A stretch of 40,458 nucleotides of DNA, taken from positions 1-40,458 of the forward strand of contig NZ_JAGGZH010000044.1 of NCBI RefSeq assembly GCF_021162145.1, written 5' to 3'. The notes beneath the pieces were generated by a model that was given only the letters and a program-made list of their open reading frames with translations, was not told the DNA's origin and ran no database searches. Shown here piece by piece: positions 1-9,627 of this stretch; positions within the stretch are counted from its first letter, which is position 1; every line of letters begins with the position of its first letter. The position numbers and the translations under genes were made by a program. The stretch comes from Thermotoga sp. (GTDB lineage: Bacteria > Thermotogota > Thermotogae > Thermotogales > Thermotogaceae).

Positions 1-84
1 CTCGAAGAGCTCTCTGCCTCTGCCCAGAATCTCGCTGAACTTGCACAGGATCTCCAGAGGAGGATCGAGTTCTTCAGAATATGA
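1..84 (+). CDS. C-terminal end of a probable methyl-accepting chemotaxis protein (partial)
   Basis: Frame 1 is open from the first base and ends at TGA 82-84, giving 27 residues ending in EFFRI. The stretch EELSASAQNLAELAQ is a Ser/Ala/Gln/Leu-rich amphipathic helix like the extreme C-terminus of bacterial chemoreceptors, after the signalling hairpin. Only this tail is visible, so no sensor domain can be judged. The stop overlaps an ATG at 81, but the next gene more likely starts at 96. Another coiled-coil protein could end this way. Confidence 0.6.
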   Translation, partial: LEELSASAQNLAELAQDLQRRIEFFRI

Positions 85-95
85 GAGGTGGTGTG

Positions 96-2410
<2,315 letters not shown>

Positions 2411-2412
<2 letters not shown>

Positions 2413-2434
2413 GCGGGATTCCCCCGCTCTTTTT
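2411..2434 (+). terminator. Rho-independent terminator of icd
   Basis: A perfect 7-bp stem (GAGCGGG at 2411-2417 with CCCGCTC at 2423-2429), a 5-nt loop and a T5 run form a classical terminator overlapping the icd stop. It sits between convergent genes. The minus-strand version lacks a T tract after the stem, so it should act mainly on the plus strand. Confidence 0.85.
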
Positions 2435-3441
2435 CAATACCTCACTCTCGGGTCTATCAGGGCGTTGATCACATCCACAAGGATGCTTATCATCACGACG
2501 ATCAGTGCAAAGAAGACCACCGTTCCCTGAATGGCAGGGAAATCCCTGTACCTGATCTTCATCACAAGATAGCTTCCGAGTCCTGGCCATGAGAAAGTGG
2601 TCTCAGTGAGGACCGCCCCTCCCAGAAGGAGAGCAAACTGAAGTCCCATCATAGTGAATATGGGAACCAGAGCGTTCTTGAGAGCGTACCTGAACAGGAC
2701 CACCTTTTCCTTCAATCCGCGGGCACGAGCAGCTTTCACAAAGTCTTGGCCGAGCGTCAGAATGGTGTTGTTTCTCACCATACGAACGAAGATGCTGGAG
2801 ATCACGAGACCGAGCGTGAGTCCTGGAAGAAAGAGATGTTCGAAGACGTCTTTCAATGCATCCCAATTTCCCGTCAGAAGAGCATCTATTGAATAGATAC
2901 CTGTTATCACTTTCAGATCTACGGTGGGGGAAATCCTTCCTCCCACGGGAAGCAATCTCAGAACAACTCCGAAGATGTACTGCATCATCAAACCGAACCA
3001 GAACACTGGAACGGCGTACATCACCATTGAGAACATCCTGGCACCTATATCGACACCACTGTCCCTCTTATACGCGGCAAAGCTTCCCCAGAAAATACCT
3101 ACAAGAACGGCTATAACGAAGGAGAAGAGCGTGAGCTCCAGTGTTGCCGGAAATCTCTCTTTGATTTCATCCCAGATGGGTCTTCCGGTCAAGGTGGATT
3201 TTCCAAGGTCACCTTTGAGAAGCCCTCCGATATAATCAAAGAACTGAACAACGATGGGTTTGTCCAGGCCAAGTTCGTGCCTTTTTTGTTCTATCACTTC
3301 CTTTGGAGCCTTTCCCCCGAGAATGGCGATCACAGGATCACCCGGTACGATTCTGAGGATCAGGAATATGAGGGCAAGCAAAATGAGAACCATCGGAACG
3401 GCAAGAATCACCCTTGTTATCACATAGTTCTTGAGAGACAT
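2434..3441 (-). CDS. ABC transporter permease, DppB/OppB family
   Basis: This 335-residue inner-membrane protein is one of two permease subunits of an Opp/Dpp importer. It starts with a transmembrane helix followed by IVPGDP, typical of OppB/DppB. Further helices follow, and the EAA loop DFVKAARARGLKE at about residues 225-240 contacts the ATPases. The C-terminal LGSYLVMKIRYRDFPAIQG and DPRVRY are also family-typical. ATG 3441 follows GGAGGTG at good spacing. It is the last gene of the operon, separated from the binding-protein gene by a strong hairpin. Such transporters in Thermotoga can carry oligosaccharides as well as peptides, so the substrate is open. Confidence 0.92.
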   Translation of the reverse strand: MSLKNYVITRVILAVPMVLILLALIFLILRIVPGDPVIAILGGKAPKEVIEQKRHELGLDKPIVVQFFDYIGGLLKGDLGKSTLTGRPIWDEIKERFPATLELTLFSFVIAVLVGIFWGSFAAYKRDSGVDIGARMFSMVMYAVPVFWFGLMMQYIFGVVLRLLPVGGRISPTVDLKVITGIYSIDALLTGNWDALKDVFEHLFLPGLTLGLVISSIFVRMVRNNTILTLGQDFVKAARARGLKEKVVLFRYALKNALVPIFTMMGLQFALLLGGAVLTETTFSWPGLGSYLVMKIRYRDFPAIQGTVVFFALIVVMISILVDVINALIDPRVRY

Positions 3442-3457
3442 CGTGGCACCTCCAAAA

Positions 3458-3477
3458 GCCGCCCCGGAAGGGGCGGC
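3458..3477 (-). promoter_or_regulatory. Intercistronic GC hairpin between binding-protein and permease genes
   Basis: An 8-bp all-G:C inverted repeat (GCCGCCCC with GGGGCGGC, 4-nt loop) lies in the 42-bp gap between the solute-binding-protein stop and the permease start. On the transcript it is followed by only four U's and then the permease GGAGGTG. It therefore probably acts as a 3' stabiliser or leaky terminator that raises binding-protein mRNA over permease mRNA, as in other binding-protein operons. Confidence 0.6.
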
Positions 3478-3483
3478 AAGGGT

Positions 3484-4989
3484 TCACTCCTCCCAGTAGA
3501 GTATGTAGTATCTAAATATCTGCGTGGGTTCAAGCAGAATTCCCTTCACCTGCTTTTTCGCTGCACAGGTTGCAACACCCTGCCAGAGGGGTATGTAGGG
3601 GACGTCTCTGGCGAGGATTTCCTGCACCTTGTAGTAGATCTCAGCTCTCTTCTCCTGATCGGTGAGTTTTCTAGCTTCTATCATGAGGTTTTCCACTTCT
3701 GAGTTCGAATAGAAGCTTCCCAGAGACTTCGCACCACTTTCGCTCAGGAAGGGCCACACGTAATCGTCTGGATCGAGGTAGTCTGGATACCATCCAAGCA
3801 GGAACAATCCCATGGTGCCGTTCAGGAAGTATTCCACGTAGGTGGACCACTCGGCGTACTTTAGATTCACCTTTATGACCCCTGTTTCCTCGAGGGATTC
3901 CTTCAGCACCTGAGCAACGTCCGCTTCCGTCGTTCCGTAATGCGTGGGTGTGTACCAGAGGTCAATCGTGAGCGGATTGTTTTTGTCGTAACCAGCTTCT
4001 TTGAGGAGTGCTCTGGCTTTCTCCAGATCCCTTTCAGGCAAGACATTTTTGTGTCCCCATATACCCTCCGGGATCATCGAGTACAGTGGTTTTGCGAGTT
4101 CCGCGAACACATCTTCAACGATGACAGATCTGTCGACTGCATAAGCGAGTGCTTGCCTTACCTTCACGTTGTCGAACGGAGGCTGCGTCACGTTTATCAC
4201 GAGATATCTGATTTGTGGGCTGTTCCCTTTGTAGACAACAATATCCTCTCTTCCTTCAAGATCGATGATATCCCTCGGATCGAGATGCCTGTAAGCGACA
4301 TCGATCTCTCCTGTTTCGAGTGCCAGTCTGAGGGTGGAGGCGCTCTCGTAGAAGTTGATCACGATGGTCTTCGTCTTGGGTTTTTCACCGAAGTAGTTCG
4401 GATTGGCCTCAAGAACAATCCTTACGTCTCTGATCCACTCTTTAACCCTGTAAGGGCCGGAGGCTGAGGGCACTCCTTCGTAGAAAGAATCGGCAGGATA
4501 AACTTTCGGGTTCACCGGATAGGCCACGGTGTAACCGAGAACGGAGACGAACGCAGAGAATGGGTACTTCAGTGTCACGCGGAACGTGTAATCGTCAACC
4601 ACCTCTGTTTTCTCAATTATGTCCGAAAGCAGAAACGCAGGATCCCCGTTGAGCTTCATAACTCTGTCAAAAGAGTACTTGAACACGTGTGCGTCGATCG
4701 GTGTTCCATCCTCGAACTGTGCGTCCTTCCTCAGATAGAATGTGTAGACGGTTCCCGTTTCATCGACATCCCATCTTTCTGCGAGCATCGGTTTCAGGTT
4801 GCTGGTTCCTATCTCATAGTCAACCAGCCCAACCATGACGTTTTGGAGTATGTTCGAGGAAAAGTAATCGTAACAGTTGGCAGGATCGAGAGTTCTGATC
4901 TTGTCCGTGGTACCCACCACGATGATGTCTTTCGCCGCAAACGAGAGTGTCACCGCCAAGACCAGAAACAACCAGACAAGCTTCCTCAT
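3484..4989 (-). CDS. Extracellular solute-binding protein, family 5 (peptide/oligosaccharide)
   Basis: This 501-residue secreted binding protein delivers substrate to the permeases. The N-terminus MRKLVWLFLVLAVTLSFA is a Sec signal peptide, with no clear lipobox Cys. The mature part has SBP_bac_5 landmarks: LDPANCYDY, LKPMLAERW, FYLRKDAQFEDGTPIDA and a late YIPLWQG segment. I chose ATG 4989, which lies 8 nt after GGGAGG. The in-frame GTG two codons earlier almost touches the ribosome site. It lies 15 nt downstream of the preceding ATPase gene. The family includes di/oligopeptide, nickel and, in Thermotogales, sugar binders, and the sequence does not settle the ligand. Confidence 0.92.
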   Translation of the reverse strand: MRKLVWLFLVLAVTLSFAAKDIIVVGTTDKIRTLDPANCYDYFSSNILQNVMVGLVDYEIGTSNLKPMLAERWDVDETGTVYTFYLRKDAQFEDGTPIDAHVFKYSFDRVMKLNGDPAFLLSDIIEKTEVVDDYTFRVTLKYPFSAFVSVLGYTVAYPVNPKVYPADSFYEGVPSASGPYRVKEWIRDVRIVLEANPNYFGEKPKTKTIVINFYESASTLRLALETGEIDVAYRHLDPRDIIDLEGREDIVVYKGNSPQIRYLVINVTQPPFDNVKVRQALAYAVDRSVIVEDVFAELAKPLYSMIPEGIWGHKNVLPERDLEKARALLKEAGYDKNNPLTIDLWYTPTHYGTTEADVAQVLKESLEETGVIKVNLKYAEWSTYVEYFLNGTMGLFLLGWYPDYLDPDDYVWPFLSESGAKSLGSFYSNSEVENLMIEARKLTDQEKRAEIYYKVQEILARDVPYIPLWQGVATCAAKKQVKGILLEPTQIFRYYILYWEE

Positions 4990-5004
4990 ACCCACTACCT
5001 CCCT

Positions 5005-5982
5005 TCAGATGTAGAGATGACACGCCACCCTGTGATTTCTCTCCAGTACCTTGAGTTGAGGTTCTTTCTTCAAACATACATCCATTCTGTAGGGACACCT
5101 GGGATGGAATCTGCATCCAGATGGCACGTCTATTGGATTTGGGGTCTCTCCTTCGGGTATGAACTTCCTCTTTTTTTCGAGAGTGGGTTCAGGGACAGCG
5201 GAGATGAGAGCCTGGGTGTACGGATGCTTTGGATTCACATAGATGTCCTCGAAGCTACCTATCTCCACTATCTTTCCAAGGTACATAACAGCTATCTCGT
5301 CGCACACGTACTTTGTTGTGGCAAGGTCATGCGTAATGAAAAGCATGGTGAGGTTGAATTCTTTTCGGAGGTCCTGGAGTAGTTTGAGAAGCTGCGATCT
5401 TACAGACACATCGAGCATGGCCACTGCTTCATCGGCGACCACGAAGCGGGGCTTCAGGATCAGGGCGCGCGCTATGACCACCCTCTGTCTCTGCCCTCCC
5501 GAGAGTTCCTTCGGATACCTCCTGTAGAACTCTTCCGCAGGTTCCAAATTCACTCTCCGAAGCATCTCGAGAACCATTTCTTTCCTCGATGATCTGTCAC
5601 CGATCCCGTGTATCTCAAGGGCGTGTTCTATAGCTTTTCCCACCTTCATGTACGGATTCAAAGAGGCCATCGGATCCTGGAAGATGATCTGCATATCCTT
5701 CCTCAGCTTTCTCATCTCTTCTTTTGAAAGCTTCGTGATGTCCTTTCCATCGAACAGAATCGTGCCGGCCGTCGGTTCTTCCAGCCTCAGAATTACCCTA
5801 CCGGTTGTGGTCTTTCCGGAACCGGACTCCCCTACCAATCCCAGACTTTTTCCTTTCTCGATCTGGAAACTCACACCATCGACTGCTTTCACAAACTTCT
5901 TTGGTTTTCTCAGTATCACGTCGATCGGTCCCCGCCTCACGGGAAAGTACTTCTTCAGTTTTTTCACCTCAACGAGCACCAT
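5005..5982 (-). CDS. Oligopeptide-type ABC transporter ATPase, OppF/DppF family
   Basis: This 325-residue cytoplasmic ATPase energises import. It shows Walker A GESGSGKTT, a Q-loop at IIFQDP, signature LSGGQRQR, an H-loop at THD, and the Opp/Dpp-specific C-terminal tail with Cys residues (GCRFHPRCPYRMDVC...AC), a pattern linked to an Fe-S cluster in some DppD/DppF proteins. Walker B reads VVADEAVAMLD, where most relatives have DEPVSALD, so a Pro is replaced by Ala next to the catalytic Glu. The start ATG 5982 follows GGAGGAG and overlaps the end of the upstream ATPase gene by 14 nt. Confidence 0.93.
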   Translation of the reverse strand: MVLVEVKKLKKYFPVRRGPIDVILRKPKKFVKAVDGVSFQIEKGKSLGLVGESGSGKTTTGRVILRLEEPTAGTILFDGKDITKLSKEEMRKLRKDMQIIFQDPMASLNPYMKVGKAIEHALEIHGIGDRSSRKEMVLEMLRRVNLEPAEEFYRRYPKELSGGQRQRVVIARALILKPRFVVADEAVAMLDVSVRSQLLKLLQDLRKEFNLTMLFITHDLATTKYVCDEIAVMYLGKIVEIGSFEDIYVNPKHPYTQALISAVPEPTLEKKRKFIPEGETPNPIDVPSGCRFHPRCPYRMDVCLKKEPQLKVLERNHRVACHLYI

Positions 5983-6940
5983 TCTGATCTCCTCCGTAGA
6001 GCCAGCATTTCACCCGCGTTCCTTCGATTTCGAGCTCGGGTGGAACCTTTTCACGGCAGATCTCCATTGCTTTTTCACATCTTGGTGCAAACCTGCAACC
6101 CTTCGGTGGATCCGACAGATCGGGGGGAGAACCGGGTATGTACTTTAACTCCCTGTCACTCACGTTAGTGTTTGGTATGGATTTCAGAAGACCGACGGTG
6201 TAAGGGTGAAGGGGATTGGTGAAGATTCTCTCCTTCGAGGCGAGTTCCACCAGATGGCCCGCGTACATCACACCAACTCTATCTGCGGCCTCTGCAACCA
6301 GACCCATGTCGTGGGTTATCAATATCATAGACATGTTGTGCTCCTTGGAGAGTTTCTCAAGTAGTTCCATTATCTGCGCCTGAACTATCACGTCCAGAGA
6401 CGTGGTAGGCTCGTCTGCGATCAACACGTCGGGATTCAAAACGATGGAGAGAGCGATCATCACCCTCTGTCTCATTCCACCGCTGAACTGGAAAGGATAA
6501 TCCCCTAGCCTGTTTCTGTTTATACCGACGTCCTCCAGGGCCTTTGCCGCAAGCTCCCTGGCATCTTCCCTGCTGAGCTCAGGTCTATGTGTGAGGATCA
6601 TTTCCACGAAGTGATCTTCTATCTTGAGGATCGGATTGAGTGACGTCATCGGATCCTGGAATATCATGGAAACCTTTGGACCTCTGATTTGCCTCATCTC
6701 CTCATCCGAGAGTGAAGAAACATCTGTTCCATCTACCTTTATACTTCCTTCCACGATGGTTCCCTTTGGAAGAAGTTTCATGATGGCAAAGCCGAGGGTC
6801 GATTTTCCACAGCCGGACTCACCAACAAGACCCAGCGTCTCCCCCTTTTCCAGATCAAAAGAGACGCCTTCAACAGCCCTCACAAAACCTTTTTCTGTCC
6901 GATACCTTACACTCACGTTCTTCAGCTCGAGTACTTTCAT
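5969..6940 (-). CDS. Oligopeptide-type ABC transporter ATPase, OppD/DppD family
   Basis: This 323-residue partner ATPase forms the heterodimeric motor with the downstream OppF-like protein. It has Walker A GESGCGKST, Q-loop IFQDPMTSLNP, signature FSGGMRQR (the OppD-type variant), Walker B VLIADEPTTSLD and H-loop ITHD. The C-terminal oligopeptide tail carries GCRFAPRCEKAMEIC and a final Cys. The start overlaps the permease stop by four bases and the end overlaps the next gene by 14, indicating tight translational coupling. Confidence 0.94.
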   Translation of the reverse strand: MKVLELKNVSVRYRTEKGFVRAVEGVSFDLEKGETLGLVGESGCGKSTLGFAIMKLLPKGTIVEGSIKVDGTDVSSLSDEEMRQIRGPKVSMIFQDPMTSLNPILKIEDHFVEMILTHRPELSREDARELAAKALEDVGINRNRLGDYPFQFSGGMRQRVMIALSIVLNPDVLIADEPTTSLDVIVQAQIMELLEKLSKEHNMSMILITHDMGLVAEAADRVGVMYAGHLVELASKERIFTNPLHPYTVGLLKSIPNTNVSDRELKYIPGSPPDLSDPPKGCRFAPRCEKAMEICREKVPPELEIEGTRVKCWLYGGDQNGAR

Positions 6941-7800
6941 TTGCTTCTCTCCCCGACATTTGGGTTTATGATCTCGCTCATGCCCTCACTGAACATGGAA
7001 AAACCAAGAACGGAGGTGATGATGGCAAGTCCCGGGAACAGAACACCCCACCAGGCCCTGCTCAGAATAAACCGCTGTCCGTTGCTGAGATCGAATCCCC
7101 AATCCGGAGTTGGAGGTGCTATTCCGAGTCCTAGGAAACTCAATCCAGCTTCTGTCATGATCGCGTCCGCAAGATTCATGGAGAGAACCACCACAACCGA
7201 AGGAAGTATGTTAGGAAGTACGTATCTTACAAGAATTTCCCAGTCTTTTGCACCAAGTGCCCTCGCCGCCTCCACATAAAGTTCGTTCTTCACACTCGCA
7301 ACCTGATTTCTAACCACTCTGAAATAGGTAGGCGCGTAGACAACAGCGATCGATATCGCTATGTTCATTATCCCCGGCCCCAGTACCGCTGCAACCGCTA
7401 TGGCGAGAATCAACCCCGGAAAGGAGTAGATGGCATCCATCACCAGGGTCAAAACGCGATCGAAGACACCTCCAACATAACCGGAAAGGAGTCCTAGAGG
7501 AATGCCTATGGCGGATGCTATGAGAACGGCGAGGAAAGCCACCGTGAGAGCGATTCTCGAACCGTATATCACCCTGCTGAAAATATCTCGACCCAAGTTG
7601 TCTGTTCCGAATATGTGTTTCTCTGAAGGAGGTTGTAGAGATCTTCCTACTCGAACGGTAGGATCGTAAGGCGCAATGAGCGGTGCAAAGATCGCAAGAA
7701 AGATATAAAACAGAAGAATGATCATTCCGGTGAAAGCCAGTATGCCTGTTCTTCGTTTGAACAATTTGAAGACTGGTTTAAAGATTCTTTCGGAGACCAC
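6937..7800 (-). CDS. ABC transporter permease, DppC/OppC family
   Basis: This second permease subunit has 287 residues from GTG 7800. It shows an N-terminal segment ending in a membrane helix (GILAFTGMIILLFYIFLAIF), the DppC landmark HIFGTDNLGRDIFSRVIYG, an EAA loop YVEAARALGAKDWE at about residues 190-205, and TEAGLSFLGLG near the C-terminus. The frame stays open far upstream, with an ATG at 7842. I reject that start because it would put coding sequence over a good promoter and has no ribosome site, whereas GAGGT sits 8 nt before GTG 7800. It is the first gene of the five-gene operon. Confidence 0.88.
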   Translation of the reverse strand: MVSERIFKPVFKLFKRRTGILAFTGMIILLFYIFLAIFAPLIAPYDPTVRVGRSLQPPSEKHIFGTDNLGRDIFSRVIYGSRIALTVAFLAVLIASAIGIPLGLLSGYVGGVFDRVLTLVMDAIYSFPGLILAIAVAAVLGPGIMNIAISIAVVYAPTYFRVVRNQVASVKNELYVEAARALGAKDWEILVRYVLPNILPSVVVVLSMNLADAIMTEAGLSFLGLGIAPPTPDWGFDLSNGQRFILSRAWWGVLFPGLAIITSVLGFSMFSEGMSEIINPNVGERSK

Positions 7801-7830
7801 AGCCCTCGACCTCGCTTTTCTTTTTTCATA

Positions 7831-7859
7831 ATAATACCACATACAGGAATAACATTCAA
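7831..7859 (-). promoter_or_regulatory. Sigma-A-type promoter of the Opp-like operon
   Basis: On the minus strand TTGAAT (7859-7854), a 17-nt spacer and TATTAT (7836-7831) form a good housekeeping promoter. Transcription should begin near 7824, giving a leader of about 24 nt before GTG 7800. The position also helps choose that start codon. Confidence 0.7.
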
Positions 7860-7860
7860 T

Positions 7861-8080
7861 CAAATCGAACGGAGATCTTTTCAGAAGTTGGCCGATCTGA
7901 ACTCCGAACGGTCTGTTCAGCGCAGAGATGAACTTCTCTTCTGGAACCCCAAATATCACGGTTTTGAAGGAACTTTCAACTCTCGTGAAACACTTCAGAT
8001 TCCAACACTTTTTTAGGCGCTCATCCAATCCCAACCCGCGCCTCACTGTCTCATCTTCCCCTGTGTTAGAATTCCCCAAA
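7861..8080. other. Non-coding stretch between divergent operons, possible minus-strand gene remnant
   Basis: No credible gene lies here. On the minus strand one frame is open and includes the protein-like string GVPEEKFISALNRPFGVQIG, which could be a leftover of a lost gene, but there is no start or ribosome site. An inverted repeat AGGCGC (8015-8020) / GCGCCT (8038-8043) with a 17-nt spacer is present, without a T tract on either side. TAGAAT at 8067-8072 could be the -10 box of the PspC gene, but no good -35 is visible. Confidence 0.35.
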
Positions 8081-8092
8081 GGGGGGATGTAC

Positions 8093-8476
8093 ATGAAACA
8101 GCTCAAAAGGTCAAAAAAGAACAGGATCATAGCGGGTGTTTGTGGTGGAATCGCCGAGTACTTCGGGATTGATCCGACGCTTGTGAGGCTCATCTGGGTG
8201 CTCATCACACTTGCCTGGGGTGCTGGCCTTCTACTCTACATCGTCGCGTGGCTTATCATGCCTGAGGAGGGAGAAGAGAGAGAGGAAGAATCTAAACAGT
8301 TTCAAAACACGGAAGGGTTGAAGATCCTTCTTGGTGGTTTACTCATTTTTCTGGGAATTGTCCTCCTTGTTTCAGCCTTTCTTCCGTTTCTCTTCAACGT
8401 ATCCTGGAAGGTGGTACTGGCCGTTCTGCTCGTGATATTCGGCGTTCTTCTACTTTTGAGGAGGAATGAAAAATGA
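8093..8476 (+). CDS. PspC-domain membrane protein
   Basis: This 127-residue protein begins with a typical PspC domain: a basic start, then KNRIIAGVCGGIAEYFGIDPTLVRLIWVL in pieces, one membrane helix and WLIMPEE. Two further hydrophobic segments follow an acidic linker (about residues 80-120), resembling the LiaI/LiaF-type membrane region. PspC proteins sense or transmit envelope stress. ATG 8093 lies 6 nt after GGGGGG, while the ATG at 8087 touches that site. It is translationally coupled (ATGA) to the next membrane protein, suggesting a two-gene envelope-stress unit. Confidence 0.85.
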   Translation: MKQLKRSKKNRIIAGVCGGIAEYFGIDPTLVRLIWVLITLAWGAGLLLYIVAWLIMPEEGEEREEESKQFQNTEGLKILLGGLLIFLGIVLLVSAFLPFLFNVSWKVVLAVLLVIFGVLLLLRRNEK

Positions 8477-9270
8477 GGGTGATATTTGGTATCTTTCTTG
8501 TCTTCATCGGTGTGTTACTTCTCATGTCCATTTTTCTTGATGCTTTCACCTTTTCGTTTTTTGCAAGAATACTTCACAACCTTAGTTTGTTCTGGCCTCT
8601 GATTTTGATAACTCTTGGGGTGTACTTTCTCTACCTTGGTTTGAAGAAGAAATGGGTGTACTTTCTGAGTGTCGGGGTGTTCGTTGTCTTTCTGGTGCTG
8701 CTTCTTGCATGGCCTTATGAATCGGCTTCGACGCTCGAGAAGTCTCAGGTTTTCACAGGTGTGAAGAGAATCCTGTTCAAAAAAGGTGGCTTCACCGTGC
8801 ATCTTTCCGAAGGTGAAGAGTTCAGGATATCCACGTCCGACGGGATAGAAGTATTAAAAATCGGTTCAGATCTGATCGTGAGGGGCTCTCTCTGGAGAAA
8901 ATTGAGTCCGAAGATGGTGGAAATCGAGATACCAAAAGGCACGTTCGAGCTTTCTTTCGAAAACGGTGCTTTCACGATGAAGGGTGAGTTCAGAGAAAAC
9001 AGGTTCACACGCATCGAAGCAAGGGACTGTGTTCTGAACGCAAAATTCAGTTTTCAGAAAGCAAATGTCCCTCTTTACTTCGAGGCGGAAGACAGTGTTC
9101 TGGAAGCCCTGTTCAAAGTGCCAGGTGGAACCTCCTATTTTGTTGAGAAGAAAGATGGTCTTCTTTCAAAAACCATCGAGGGGAATCTTTTCGAGACGGA
9201 TGTCAACCCCAAGCTCTTCTTCAACTTCAAAGATGGAATCTTCCACATTCACCTTGAAGGAAGCTTGTAG
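8473..9270 (+). CDS. LiaF-like membrane protein with C-terminal beta-rich domain
   Basis: This 265-residue protein has three or four hydrophobic segments in residues 1-80 (for example FGIFLVFIGVLLLMSIFL and LFWPLILITLGVYFLYLG), as in LiaI/LiaF-like proteins. A probably extracytoplasmic beta-rich domain of about 180 residues follows, resembling the adhesin-like repeat region of such proteins. ATG 8473 overlaps the PspC gene stop. Co-transcription with PspC supports a role in membrane-stress sensing. The exact family is an inference from topology and context. Confidence 0.7.
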   Translation: MRVIFGIFLVFIGVLLLMSIFLDAFTFSFFARILHNLSLFWPLILITLGVYFLYLGLKKKWVYFLSVGVFVVFLVLLLAWPYESASTLEKSQVFTGVKRILFKKGGFTVHLSEGEEFRISTSDGIEVLKIGSDLIVRGSLWRKLSPKMVEIEIPKGTFELSFENGAFTMKGEFRENRFTRIEARDCVLNAKFSFQKANVPLYFEAEDSVLEALFKVPGGTSYFVEKKDGLLSKTIEGNLFETDVNPKLFFNFKDGIFHIHLEGSL

Positions 9271-9615
9271 CACGAAAGTGCTTGCCTTCGACACGTCGAG
9301 ATAGAGGACCTCGGGATGAAGATATCCTCAAAGAAAAGGGCCGGGGTTTCGAATACCTGGACACCTCCAAAGGAGCAAGGCTCGAAAAACTCAGATGCTT
9401 GCCAGAGTTAGGGATTTGTCTTCGACGAGGCTGTAGGGCTTCAGTTCCACACAGAGGTGGGAGTCAGAACCATGAGATGCTGGATAGAGGCTTACAGGGA
9501 CGGGCTCGAGGAGAAAAAGCTAGATCCCAGAAGTCTTCTTGAAATGGCAGAAAAAGAAAAACCTATTTCGGAAGGCATTCTGAAGTCTCCTGTAGAAAGG
9601 ATGGGGGAAGGTTGA
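9271..9615 (+). pseudogene. Remnant of a class I glutamine amidotransferase-like gene
   Basis: Fragments of one protein appear in order but in different frames: HVEIEDLG (near 9290-9315), then EDILKEKGRGFEYLDTSKG (near 9320-9370), then GFVFDEAVGLQFHTEVG and a C-terminal tail WIEAYRDGLEEKKLDPRSLL ending at TGA 9613. They match my memory of the Thermotoga amidotransferase TM1158, in which the N-terminal part leads to a Gly-Cys nucleophile elbow and QFHxEV is the catalytic His/Glu motif. The roughly 110 residues that should lie between the second and third pieces, including the Cys nucleophile, are missing. At least two frameshifts occur in the first 60 bases. The C-terminal third reads cleanly, so the loss looks fairly recent. 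Confidence 0.85.
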
Positions 9616-9627
9616 GGAGGTGTTTTC

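Noticed and set aside
9282-9542. An 86-codon open frame as an independent small gene
   Set aside because: It runs through the amidotransferase relic and matches that family only in part of its length, with no ribosome site.
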